Of a stretch of DNA of 64,000 nucleotides, positions 15,405 through 24,500 are shown one piece after another (position 1 is the first letter of the stretch; each line of letters starts with the position of its first letter). A program made the translations under genes and the position numbers. The notes beneath the pieces were generated by a model, which saw only the letters and a program-made list of their open reading frames with translations, did no database searches and was not told the DNA's origin. Origin of the DNA: Glaciecola amylolytica (lineage in GTDB: Bacteria; Bacteroidota; Bacteroidia; Flavobacteriales_D; Crocinitomicaceae); the NCBI GenBank assembly GCA_003856375.1, contig CP034120.1:4521501-4585500 (forward strand), written 5' to 3'.

Positions 15405-16070
15405 CTATTCCGAATCACTTGGTCCGGCACCCGTTCCGAATGACTGAATATCTCCGTCATAAAATATCATGATTTGAGCAACATCTCTCAGAAAATCAAT
15501 TTTCCCGATTTCAATGCGGTTGATTTTCAATCCGGTTCTTTTCTGAACGTCTTCCAACATTTCGTCGTATTTCTCCGGCTGAATCAAATCAATGCGGTCG
15601 TAAATGATAATCTTTCTGGTTTCGTGTTTTAATAACCACAAGTATTCCAAACCGGCAGTAAGCAGGATCAAACATCCGTTCATCAAGCCCATTTCGGCCA
15701 GAGAGATCTTGTTTGAAGCCAAAGCGTTGATCACCGAAAGACCAATTACCAGAAATAAATAGGTCATTTCCTTGATTTCGATTCCTTCGGTCCGGTAACG
15801 GAGAATTCCGAAAATGGCAAATAAGCCGAGCCCCATTCCGGTATCAATATCCAGTTTTTTCAACCCGAAACACAGGAAGAATGTAATCATCCCGATCAGG
15901 AAGTAAGTAAAGAGATAATCTTTTCTTCTGGCCTTGGTGTAATACATGAAACGGATCAAAATAACCAAAACCACAAGGTTGATGGTCATTCTGAAAAGAA
16001 GGGCATATAAGTCTTCGTTGAAAAAGGAGATTCCGAAAAGTTTAAAATCCGGCTGATGGGAGAGAAGCAT
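15405..16070 (-). CDS. DUF4956 membrane protein
   Basis: A 221-residue protein with four to five hydrophobic segments in its first 135 residues ('LLFRMTINLVVLVILIRFMYY', 'LFTYFLIGMITFFLCFGL', 'GMGLGLFAIFGILRYR', 'MTYLFLVIGLSVINALA', 'LMNGCLILLTAGLEYL') and a soluble C-terminal domain of ~85 residues. The 'GLFAIFGILRYRTE' stretch is the family hallmark. Its start lies 29 bases inside the upstream VTC gene, so the two are translationally coupled. DUF4956 next to a VTC-like gene is a recurrent bacterial arrangement; the membrane protein may anchor or gate the synthase, which is inference. Confidence 0.85.
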   Translation of the reverse strand: MLLSHQPDFKLFGISFFNEDLYALLFRMTINLVVLVILIRFMYYTKARRKDYLFTYFLIGMITFFLCFGLKKLDIDTGMGLGLFAIFGILRYRTEGIEIKEMTYLFLVIGLSVINALASNKISLAEMGLMNGCLILLTAGLEYLWLLKHETRKIIIYDRIDLIQPEKYDEMLEDVQKRTGLKINRIEIGKIDFLRDVAQIMIFYDGDIQSFGTGAGPSDSE

Positions 16071-16842
16071 GAGATGAATTGTTTATTAGTTTTTGTATCA
16101 GTAGTTGTTTTTCTTTGAATCGGTTCGATTTCAATTTGTTTTCAGCATACAAATCAATCATTCCGAAACAAAATTTGGATATGCGAAACGGGCGGATTAG
16201 TTCTCGTTTCATTAATTGATAGAACGGAGAATTTCTATCAAGTTTGGGTTGTTTCAATTCTGCAATAACAATCGACGACAATGTTTGTTTCTTGCAATTC
16301 GGGGCATCTAAAGTTCCGTTGGTAATTTCAAAATCAATGGTCAGTCGTTCCTCACTGTGCTTATTGACGAGTGTGATGCGGCGATAACTGTTGATCATTA
16401 CAGGTTGCAAGTCCATCTGTTTCCGAAGACGATCCCACAAAAAAGAACGTTGATCATCTGAAAAATCGGAAGTAAAACCATCAATATTGATTCGGTTTTT
16501 ATCTGTTCTGCCTTTAATTCGCTCCTTTACTTCGAGGTAAGAAACATTGCTGTCGACATAAGTTCGTATCCGGACTTTGAACCGATTTGGAATGGCTTTG
16601 TGATGATCCTGAAAGAAAGAATATTCGGAATTGTCGAAATACTGACTGGTATAATCGAAGATCACTTTCCCGTCGATGTTCAAAACATCATAATAGGGAA
16701 GCATTTTTTCCAGGTAATGGGCCAGATTCTCAATAGGGAAAGCAAATTTTTCATCTACCCGGTTCATAAGAGGGGCACGGGAAAGTTCATCCAGTGAAAT
16801 CCCATGATATGAATGTAGTAAATGTGTTAGTTTTCCCTTCAT
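16042..16842 (-). CDS. VTC-domain protein, polyphosphate polymerase-like
   Basis: A 266-residue protein of the VTC/CYTH-like tunnel fold. Features expected of the family are visible: 'MNRVDEKFAF' near the N-terminus, basic strand 'FKVRIRTYVDS', the 'YLEVKERIKGRTDKNRI' strand and 'IVIAELKQPK' near the C-terminus, giving the Arg/Lys/Glu that line the tunnel. In yeast Vtc4 this domain makes polyphosphate from ATP. Whether the bacterial DUF4956-linked members do so is unproven. No membrane segment of its own is seen. The TATATTTG promoter element only 9 bases upstream of the ATG implies a very short leader. Confidence 0.85.
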   Translation of the reverse strand: MKGKLTHLLHSYHGISLDELSRAPLMNRVDEKFAFPIENLAHYLEKMLPYYDVLNIDGKVIFDYTSQYFDNSEYSFFQDHHKAIPNRFKVRIRTYVDSNVSYLEVKERIKGRTDKNRINIDGFTSDFSDDQRSFLWDRLRKQMDLQPVMINSYRRITLVNKHSEERLTIDFEITNGTLDAPNCKKQTLSSIVIAELKQPKLDRNSPFYQLMKRELIRPFRISKFCFGMIDLYAENKLKSNRFKEKQLLIQKLINNSSHASLPSAGF

Positions 16843-16850
16843 GTTAAATT

Positions 16851-16858
16851 CAAATATA
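16851..16858 (-). promoter_or_regulatory. -7 element (TATATTTG on the minus strand) for the VTC gene
   Basis: CAAATATA on the plus strand reads TATATTTG towards the VTC gene. It is 8 bases from the ATG, so the transcript would be leaderless or nearly so. Confidence 0.5.
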
Positions 16859-16907
16859 GTTAATATTACATATGACGTTATTTTCGACGTAAAGTTTGTT
16901 CAAATTA

Positions 16908-16965
16908 ATTGAAAAGAAGGGACTTAAATATGGCAGAGCGAAGTCATATTTGAACTTTTCAATTC
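16908..16965. repeat. Inverted repeat of the AATTGAAAA/TTTTCAATT family, copy 1
   Basis: AATTGAAAAG (16908-16917) pairs with CTTTTCAATT (16956-16965), and within it AAATATG (16928-16934) pairs with CATATTT (16946-16952). It lies between divergent VTC and purT promoters. The inner GAGCGAAGTC also appears in the terminator at 42296. Confidence 0.55.
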
Positions 16966-16984
16966 TTCATTTTCCATTTTCAAT

Positions 16985-16992
16985 TACTTTTG
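16985..16992 (+). promoter_or_regulatory. -7 element (TACTTTTG) for purT, leaderless type
   Basis: An exact TAnnTTTG match ending 4 bases before the ATG at 16997. Transcription would begin at or within the start codon, implying a leaderless mRNA. Confidence 0.5.
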
Positions 16993-16996
16993 TGCC

Positions 16997-18163
16997 ATGC
17001 AAAAGAAAATATTACTTCTGGGTTCCGGCGAACTTGGAAAAGAACTGGTAATTGCCCTTCAAAGATTAGGTCAGACCGTCATTGCGGTTGATAGTTATGA
17101 AAATGCTCCTGCCATGCAGGTTGCAGATGGGTACGAAGTCATCAATATGCTGGATGCTGTTTCTTTGGACGCTGTGGTTGCAAAACATCGTCCGGATTTG
17201 ATTGTTCCGGAAATTGAAGCGATTCGGACGGAGCGTTTCTATGAATACGAAAACATGGGAATTCAGGTAATTCCTTCTGCAAAAGCAGCTAATTTCACGA
17301 TGAACCGCAAGGCGATCAGAGATTTGGCGGCGAAAGATCTGGGAGTAAAAACTGCAAATTACCGCTACGCAAAAACAGCGGAAGAATTCGAAGAGGCAGT
17401 ATTGGCGATCGGAATTCCGTGTGTTACAAAACCATTGATGTCCAGCTCCGGAAAAGGTCAGTCGGTTATTCGCTCAAAAGAAGAAATTTCGAAAGCGTGG
17501 ACCTATGCAATCGAAGGTTCCCGCGGTGATTTGAAAGAAGTAATTGTCGAAGAATTTATTCCGTTTGATTATGAGATCACACTTTTAACAGTAACACAAA
17601 ATAACGGTGAAACCTTGTTCTGTGCTCCGATCGGTCATCGTCAGGAACGTGGAGATTATCAGGAAAGCTGGCAGCCAATGCCGATGAATCCGGAACATTT
17701 GAAAGAAGCTCAGGAAATGGCGGCAAAGGTCACCAAAGCACTGGGAGGTTCCGGTTTGTGGGGTGTTGAATTCTTTATTACGAAAGACGGAGCATATTTC
17801 TCTGAACTTTCACCGCGTCCGCATGATACGGGAATGGTAACGCTTGCAGGAACACAGAATTTCAGTGAATTCGAATTGCATGCACGTGCTATTTTAGGTT
17901 TGCCAATTCCATCGATTGTTTCCTTGAAGAAAGGTGCAAGTGCTGTTGTTTTGGCAGATCGCGAATCAGATCATGCACCTACTTTTTCTGGTTTGGAGGA
18001 AGTATTGCAAATAGAAGGTTCTGATGTTCGCATTTTTGGAAAACCAACCACCAGACCATATCGGAGAATGGCAGTTGTGCTTTATTCCGGAGATCAGGAA
18101 GTAGCGCAAATTACCGATAAAGCAAAAGAATTGGCGGCAAAAATCTCGATTAATTACCGCTAA
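16997..18163 (+). CDS. purT: Formate-dependent phosphoribosylglycinamide formyltransferase
   Basis: A 388-residue ATP-grasp enzyme that makes formyl-GAR from GAR, formate and ATP in purine synthesis. Length and motifs are those of PurT: N-terminal '[20 protein letters not shown]', '[13 protein letters not shown]' in the ATP-binding loop (~145-160), '[17 protein letters not shown]', and the metal-binding '[13 protein letters not shown]' then '[16 protein letters not shown]'. The enzyme is cytoplasmic. A flavoprotein gene starts two bases after its stop, so the two are probably cotranscribed although no functional link is known. Confidence 0.95.
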   Translation: MQKKILLLGSGELGKELVIALQRLGQTVIAVDSYENAPAMQVADGYEVINMLDAVSLDAVVAKHRPDLIVPEIEAIRTERFYEYENMGIQVIPSAKAANFTMNRKAIRDLAAKDLGVKTANYRYAKTAEEFEEAVLAIGIPCVTKPLMSSSGKGQSVIRSKEEISKAWTYAIEGSRGDLKEVIVEEFIPFDYEITLLTVTQNNGETLFCAPIGHRQERGDYQESWQPMPMNPEHLKEAQEMAAKVTKALGGSGLWGVEFFITKDGAYFSELSPRPHDTGMVTLAGTQNFSEFELHARAILGLPIPSIVSLKKGASAVVLADRESDHAPTFSGLEEVLQIEGSDVRIFGKPTTRPYRRMAVVLYSGDQEVAQITDKAKELAAKISINYR

Positions 18164-18164
18164 T

Positions 18165-19328
18165 TTGAAACGTATACTCATTATTGGTGGCGGGCCAGCA
18201 GGATTGATGGCTGCCACTCAATTGTTGAAAAGCGATTGTGAAATTCTCATCCTGGATCAGAAGGCAAGTGTGGGAAGGAAGTTTTTGGTGGCAGGTGATG
18301 GCGGATTCAATCTGACACATTCTCAAAGTAAGACCGAACTGCTTGAAAAATACGATTCCGAATGGATCAAACAAGCCATAAAGCAGTTCTCCAATAAGGA
18401 TTTCATCAAATTCTTAAAGCAAATAGGAATTGAAACGAAAGTGGGTTCTTCCGGAAAGATTTTCCCTTTGGATGAGATCAAGCCGATTCAGGTTTTGAAT
18501 GCCTGGAAGCAGTTTCTGGAGCCGAAAGTGCAATTTGTCCTGAATACCCGGTTTCTAAACTTCGATCAAAAACACATTGAGATTGAACGGGAAGGAAAAA
18601 CCGAGAAATTGGATTTCGATTACCTTGTTTTGGCTTTGGGTGGAAAATCATGGCCGGTAACAGGTTCTGACGGAGCCTGGGTTTCAATTTTCGAGGAAAA
18701 AGGAATTGAAATGGTTCCTTTTCAGGCGAGCAATTCCGGATTGGTTTTATACGAAAACTGGTTGGGAGATCTGGAAGGCAAAATTTTGAAAAATATTCAA
18801 ACTTCATGCGGTAATCAAACGTGTGCGGGAGATTTGGTTTGTACCAGCTATGGTTTGGAAGGAAAGCCGGCTTATGCAATCAATGGCGCTTTGCGAAAAA
18901 TGGAGAAACCGGTCTTTAAAATTGATCTGAAACCTCAAATGACGAGTGGAAAGGTTTTCGAAATCTTGAAAAAGGCAAAAAACCCTTCTCAGGGATTGAA
19001 AGAACTCAAATTGGGAGAAGTAGCCATTTTCTGGATCAAGAATTTTGTTTCCAAAGAGCGGTTTTTAAATCCGAAAGAACTGGCTAAAGCAATCAAAGAA
19101 TTCCCGGTTGGAATCAAGGGTTTCAGACCCATTGATGAAGTGATTTCCTGTTCTGGTGGTGTTTCCGATTCTGAATTATCGGAATTTGGTGAATTGAACA
19201 AGTTTCCGAATGTATTTGTTGCCGGAGAAATGATCGATTGGGATGCTCCAACAGGTGGATATCTGATTCAAGGATGCGTTTCGAGTGGATTTGTTGCGGG
19301 AAAAGCGATTTCGAAAATGATTAATTAG
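18165..19328 (+). CDS. BaiN/TIGR03862-type FAD flavoprotein
   Basis: A 387-residue flavoprotein of the BaiN/HI0933 family, TIGR03862-like subgroup. The N-terminal 'ILIIGGGPAGLMAA' is the FAD Rossmann motif. 'VGRKFLVAGDGGFNLTHS' (~37-54) and the C-terminal 'NVFVAGEMIDWDAPTGGYLIQGC' are family signatures. The start is a TTG two bases after the purT stop: the protein begins directly at the conserved 'KRILIIGGG', so no upstream ATG is needed. It is predicted to be an NAD(P)/FAD oxidoreductase with unknown substrate. Confidence 0.88.
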   Translation: MKRILIIGGGPAGLMAATQLLKSDCEILILDQKASVGRKFLVAGDGGFNLTHSQSKTELLEKYDSEWIKQAIKQFSNKDFIKFLKQIGIETKVGSSGKIFPLDEIKPIQVLNAWKQFLEPKVQFVLNTRFLNFDQKHIEIEREGKTEKLDFDYLVLALGGKSWPVTGSDGAWVSIFEEKGIEMVPFQASNSGLVLYENWLGDLEGKILKNIQTSCGNQTCAGDLVCTSYGLEGKPAYAINGALRKMEKPVFKIDLKPQMTSGKVFEILKKAKNPSQGLKELKLGEVAIFWIKNFVSKERFLNPKELAKAIKEFPVGIKGFRPIDEVISCSGGVSDSELSEFGELNKFPNVFVAGEMIDWDAPTGGYLIQGCVSSGFVAGKAISKMIN

Positions 19329-19336
19329 CAATGAAG

Positions 19337-19376
19337 TCATTATCAGGGAGTGCAGATTTTTACTTCCTGATAATGA
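19337..19376 (+). terminator. Hairpin after the flavoprotein gene
   Basis: TCATTATCAGG (19337-19347) and CCTGATAATGA (19366-19376) pair perfectly over 11 bp. No T-run follows, so this is a weak terminator or an RNA-stability hairpin. Confidence 0.5.
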
Positions 19377-19503
19377 GTAATTTAAGATATTGATAATTGA
19401 TTTTTCTCAATAACTACCTGAAAGACCTCTATTGAAATAACTCACAATTCCCCGACGCCTGCCGAAACATAATTCGTGATTCGGGCATTCGTAACTCGCA
19501 ATT

Positions 19504-19884
19504 CTACTGATCTATCCGCGGTAAATTGATTTTTTCCTTCACCACAAAACAAGTAGGGAATTGCTGTGTGGAAGAGGCTTTCACCTTTTCAGCTTCCAAT
19601 TGTGTGCGGAAATCGCCGACTTTCAAAAAATAATGAGGAGCAACAAACTCCACATATGTATCAACTTTTGGAAACATGGCTGCAAATCTGGATCTGGCAT
19701 CATCAATCTGACTTTTACTCGTGTCAAAAGTTAACTGAAGACGGTAACCACTGATTTCAGGAGTTGCTGCCTGACCCTGAGCTTTCACCAATTCATCAAT
19801 TCTGCTGTCTTTTACAATAGTTACCTGAGTGTTTCCGGAGAAAGAAACAAGAACAAGAGAAACAACCAAAATCACATTTTTCAT
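19504..19884 (-). CDS. Small exported SPOR-domain protein
   Basis: A 126-residue protein with a signal peptide (MKNVILVVSLVLVSFSGNTQ). The mature part contains one SPOR fold: 'GYRLQLTFDTSKSQIDDARSRF', 'YVEFVAPHYFLKVGDF', 'RTQLEAEKVKA', 'CFVVKEKINLP'. SPOR domains bind denuded peptidoglycan at division sites. In Bacteroidota such short single-SPOR proteins are common. A TAACTTTG element lies 18 bases upstream of the ATG. Confidence 0.8.
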   Translation of the reverse strand: MKNVILVVSLVLVSFSGNTQVTIVKDSRIDELVKAQGQAATPEISGYRLQLTFDTSKSQIDDARSRFAAMFPKVDTYVEFVAPHYFLKVGDFRTQLEAEKVKASSTQQFPTCFVVKEKINLPRIDQ

Positions 19885-19901
19885 ATCAAAAAGCTTTGTG
19901 C

Positions 19902-19909
19902 AAAGTTAG
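19902..19909 (-). promoter_or_regulatory. -7 element (TAACTTTG on minus strand) for the SPOR gene
   Basis: CAAAGTTA on the plus strand is an exact TAnnTTTG match in the gene's direction. Confidence 0.45.
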
Positions 19910-20094
19910 TTTATTTTTTGAAGTGACTCATTCTGTCTGAATGTCCTGCATTCATTCAAAAAAATCGTGCCAAAAAAAGCTCAAATACTCCCTGTTTTCA
20001 GGTGTAAGTTGAAGCAAATTAGGGTATTGTTAACAAATGTGAAAGAATAAAGTTATTTAGAATCATTTTAAATTAAAAAATCAGGGGCAGAAAT

Positions 20095-20112
20095 TGTCAC
20101 AAAACTGTCACA
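20095..20112 (+). promoter_or_regulatory. Direct repeat TGTCACA, possible activator site
   Basis: TGTCACA occurs at 20095-20101 and 20106-20112, i.e. one helical turn apart (11 bp), and ends 17 bases before the act -7 element. This is a plausible site for a dimeric regulator of respiration; no regulator can be named. Confidence 0.35.
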
Positions 20113-20129
20113 GAATGGGCTTATTCTTC

Positions 20130-20137
20130 TAAATTTG
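20130..20137 (+). promoter_or_regulatory. -7 element (TAAATTTG) for the act-cox operon
   Basis: An exact TAnnTTTG match giving a leader of about 60 bases before actA. No good -33 TTTG is present, consistent with dependence on an activator. Confidence 0.5.
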
Positions 20138-20206
20138 CCATCGTTAATTGCTGTGTTAACATAGTGTTGACAACTTATTGTAGGAACAAAAATATCTAAT
20201 AATCAG

Positions 20207-21544
20207 ATGTTTAGAAGTATAAAACAATGGTGTATCGGTGCGCTTTCAACGCTTTTTGTTGTTGGAGCATTTGATAGTTTCGCTCAGGTTGATGGCGGAG
20301 CATTATTTAAGGCGAAGTGCGCTACATGCCACTCCCCACACAAAGATGGTACAGGACCTAAACTGTTTCAAGTTCGTGAAAAATGGGCTTCAGGCGGTGC
20401 AAAGGATGGTTCTATCTATGAGTGGGTAGCTAACTTTAATGCTGCTGCTGCTGCTGATCCGTATGCAGCGAAAGTAATGGCTACCAAGCCTACGAACATG
20501 AATGTCTTCCCGGAATTAGCCGGAAAACAGAAGGACATTGATGCGATTTTTGATTATATCGATGCTCAACCGGATCCGGCAACTGCGAAAGCAGAAGGTG
20601 CTGCAGAAGGTGGTGCTTCGGCAAGCGGAGAAATAGAAGAAGACGGATTGTCTTGGGTGTGGATTCTGATGGGTGTGGTTTTCGTTGTGATTATCATGGC
20701 TGTTGGAGGTGTTCGCCGCCAATTGAGAAATGCTACAAGAGAGCAGGACGGTCAATCAGTAAATGAAGATTTGTCATTCGGACAAGAGTTCAAAGCGTGG
20801 GCTTGGAAATACAAGCGTTACGTTGGTCTTGGAGGATTGGTGATTACACTTTCATTGATTGTATCCTTATTCCTTTCTCTATACTCAATTGGAGTATTGG
20901 AAGACTATCAGCCGTCTCAGCCAATTGAATTCCCTCACGATATTCACGCCGGTAAAAACGGAATTGACTGTAAATATTGTCACAACTCCGCAATCGATGG
21001 AAAAACAGCAGGAATTCCTACAGTAAACGTGTGTATGAACTGTCACAAGCAGATCAACGGTAACGATGCTGAGCAACAAGAGAAAATCGCTAAGATTTAC
21101 GAAGCTGCAGGATGGGATCCGGTGAAACAAGTTTATACAGGTAAAACAAAAGAGATTATCTGGAATAAAGTTCACGTATTGCCTGATCACGTTTACTTCA
21201 ACCACCAACAACACGTTGTTGCAGGTCAGGTAGATTGTAAGCAGTGTCATGGTGATATGACGAAGATGAACCAGACTGCAAAAGTTCAACCGGTTGCAGA
21301 ATTGAACAAGATCGAAGGAAACGTTCAGTTGACAAAAGCAACTTTGACAATGGGATGGTGTATCGAGTGTCACGCTGAGAAAGAAATCTCTTCTGGATCA
21401 TTGGATACAAAAGGAAGCAATTATTACAACGAAATACATAACCGTTTGTTGAAAGACAAAAAAATGTACAATAAGTTCCTTGAGGATAAGAAAATAACGG
21501 TTAAAGAATTAGGTGGTTGGGAGTGTGCTAAATGTCACTATTAA
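20207..21544 (+). CDS. actA: Alternative Complex III subunit A, hexahaem cytochrome c
   Basis: A 445-residue membrane-attached multihaem cytochrome. After a signal-like segment there is a monohaem cytochrome domain (C38-A-T-C41-H42), a membrane segment (~149-170), a second one (~205-230), then five more CxxCH sites at about 255, 276, 344, 385 and 440. That makes six haems: the ActA pentahaem core fused to an N-terminal cytochrome c, as in other Bacteroidota. It accepts electrons from ActB and passes them to ActE or the oxidase. It is the first gene of the operon. Confidence 0.93.
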   Translation: MFRSIKQWCIGALSTLFVVGAFDSFAQVDGGALFKAKCATCHSPHKDGTGPKLFQVREKWASGGAKDGSIYEWVANFNAAAAADPYAAKVMATKPTNMNVFPELAGKQKDIDAIFDYIDAQPDPATAKAEGAAEGGASASGEIEEDGLSWVWILMGVVFVVIIMAVGGVRRQLRNATREQDGQSVNEDLSFGQEFKAWAWKYKRYVGLGGLVITLSLIVSLFLSLYSIGVLEDYQPSQPIEFPHDIHAGKNGIDCKYCHNSAIDGKTAGIPTVNVCMNCHKQINGNDAEQQEKIAKIYEAAGWDPVKQVYTGKTKEIIWNKVHVLPDHVYFNHQQHVVAGQVDCKQCHGDMTKMNQTAKVQPVAELNKIEGNVQLTKATLTMGWCIECHAEKEISSGSLDTKGSNYYNEIHNRLLKDKKMYNKFLEDKKITVKELGGWECAKCHY

Positions 21545-21571
21545 TCAAACTCGAACAGTAGAACAAAGATT

Positions 21572-24500
21572 ATGGCTATGTCAAAAAAATATTGGAAAGG
21601 TCTTGATGAATTGCATGAAACACCTGCGTTCGTTGAGTCAAGAGATCGTGAATTCTCACCGTCTGTTTCTGTTGACGAATTCTTAGGTGATGATCAACTT
21701 GCTGAAACATCTACGGCACGTCGTGACTTCTTGAAATTCTTAGGATTCAGTGTTGCAGCTGCTACAGTTGCGGCATGTGAGGCTCCGGTTACAAAAGCTA
21801 TTCCTTATGTTGTGAAACCTGAGAACGTAACTCCGGGTGTTGCAACATGGTATGCTTCCACTTATTACGATGGAAACGCATACGCAAGTATCGTTGTTAA
21901 AACACGTGAAGGTCGACCAATTTATATTAAAGGAAACCGTGATTTCGGATTTACACAAGGAGCTTTAACTCCTCAAATCGTTTCATCGGTACTTTCTTTA
22001 TACGATAATGCACGTTTGAAGACTGCTCAATCAAAAGGGAAAGATATTTCCTGGGAGAAATTGGACGGTGCGGTAAAAGCTTCTTTGGCTGATATCAAAA
22101 AATCAAACGGAAAGGTTGCATTCGTAGCAAATTCAGTTATTTCACCATCCATGCAAGGTGCAATTGTAGATTTGTCTACAAGTATCTTCGGTGAAGTGAA
22201 AGATGCAAACGGAATGTTAACTGTTCACCCGAACTTTAACTTTATCCAATACGACGCAATTTCTTACAGCGGAATGCGTGAAGCGAATCTGGAGTCTTTC
22301 GGAATGAGAGCCATTCCTGATTACGATTTCCTGCAAGCTAAAACGATTGTAAGTATTGGTGCTGATTTCTTAAGTACCTGGTTACTTGGAAATGCATTCT
22401 CTGCAGATTACGGAAAACGCCGTGAGCCGGATGGAGAATGGATGAGCAAACACTTCCAATTTGAATCCACAATGTCTATCACTGGTTCAAACGCAGATTA
22501 CCGCGGAATGATCAAGCCAAGTGAGCAGGCAAACGTACTTTCTTACATTCTTGGGAAATTCGGAGTAAACACAGGAGTTTCTTCTGCGTTACCGAAAGAA
22601 GCGCAGGCAGTAGCTGATTCAGCTGTGAAAGCATTGAAAGCTTCAAAAGGAATGTCAGTAGTTGTTTCAGGTTCCAATAACAAAGCTATTCAGATTCTGA
22701 CGAATAAATTGAACAGCGTATTGGGAGCTTACGGAAAAACAATTCTTTTCGAGAAGCAATTGCAAATGTTCCAGTCGGAAGATGCAAAAATGCAGAAATT
22801 CGTTTCTGATGTTGTTGCAGGAAAAGGACCGGACGCAGTATTCTTCTTAGGAACAAACCCTGCTTACAACTTGCCGAACGGTAAAGAGTTTGCAGCAGCA
22901 CTTGAAAAAGTAAAATTGAGCGTTTCCCTATCTTCTTACGGAGATGAAACAGCTTCAAAATGTTCATACATTGCTCCTGATCACCATGCTTTAGAGTCAT
23001 GGATGGATTTCAATCCGAAAGCAGGACATTATTCAATCGCACAACCTACCATCCGTCCGTTATTTGATACGGCACCAGCAATGGAATCTCTATTGGTTTG
23101 GGCAGGTTCTAAAAACCGTGGAGGAAAAGACTCACGTGTAGCGTACGAATACATTTCGAAAAACTGGGAGATCTACGGATTCCCTTACCAAACAAAATAT
23201 TCAGACTTCAATACATACTTTGAAATGGCTATTCACAATAGCTGTAACGAAGATATGGTAATGCCGGCTGCAGCACTTCCTGTTTTCAACGATGCTTCAT
23301 TGAGCAAAGTTGCAGGTAAATTGCCGAAAGCAGGTTCTTTAGAAGTAGTATTGTACCAAAAAGCAGGAATCGGAAACGGAGACATGGCTGGTAACCCATG
23401 GTTGCAAGAAATGCCGGATCCGATTACGAAAGTAACCTGGGACAACTACATTACAATGTCTCCTGAGACAATGAAGAAAGACGGTTATGCTGTTACTTTC
23501 GATCAGGAAAACGGATTGAACCTTGCAACTGTGAAAGTTGGAAATGAATCAATCACTCTTCCTGTTTATCCATCACCGGGTCAGGCTGCAGGTACTATCG
23601 GTATCGCATTGGGTTACGGTCGTGGAGAAGGTAATGAGGAAATCGGTAACGCAGCTTTCGTAACAAAAGAATACGGAGGTTTCGCAACAGATGAAAAAGG
23701 AAACCGTGTAACAGTTGGTAAAAACGCATTCCGCTTCCTTACATGGGAAAATGGAACATACCAAAACAATGTGGTAGGTTCTTTAACAGCAGAATTGGCA
23801 AAAGGAAAATACCCGATTGCAGCAACGCAAATTCACCATACGGTAATGTCCCGTAACTCTATCGTTAGAGAAACGACTTTGGAGATTTACCAAAATGAAG
23901 AAGAAGGAACTTACAATCACAAACACGTATTGCATACACATGAAGGCGAAGTTCCGATTTCGGAATTCGATTTATGGGATGCACATCCGGTAGAGAACAT
24001 CGGTCACCGTTGGGGAATGACTATCGACTTGAACCAATGTTTCGGTTGTGGTGTTTGTATCATCGCTTGTCAGGCAGAGAATAACATTCCTGTAGTTGGT
24101 AAGGATGAAGTTCGCAGAGGTCGTGAAATGCACTGGTTGCGTATCGACCGTTACTTCGCATCAAGCGAAGAAGCAGCAGTAGGAACACGTAAAGATCCAG
24201 TTTTAGGACATTTGGATTACGTAGAATCTGAAATCCCTACTGCAAACCCGGCTGTAGTTCACATGCCGATGATGTGTCAGCAGTGTAACCACGCTCCGTG
24301 TGAAACGGTTTGTCCGGTTGCTGCAACAACACACTCCAATGAAGGATTAAACCAAATGACATATAACCGTTGTATCGGTACACGTTACTGTGCTAACAAC
24401 TGTCCTTACAAGGTTCGTCGTTTCAACTGGTTTAACTACCCGTCATACAAGAAATTTACTGAAATCAACCCTGCACAAGACGATTTAGGTCGTATGGTAT

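Larger units (their letters stand above)
19885..20206. other. Divergent intergenic region before the act operon
   Basis: 322 AT-rich bases without a gene. They contain the SPOR gene promoter (19902-19909), a pair of TGTCACA repeats (20095-20112) and the act operon -7 element (20130-20137). Nothing else was recognised. Confidence 0.6.
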
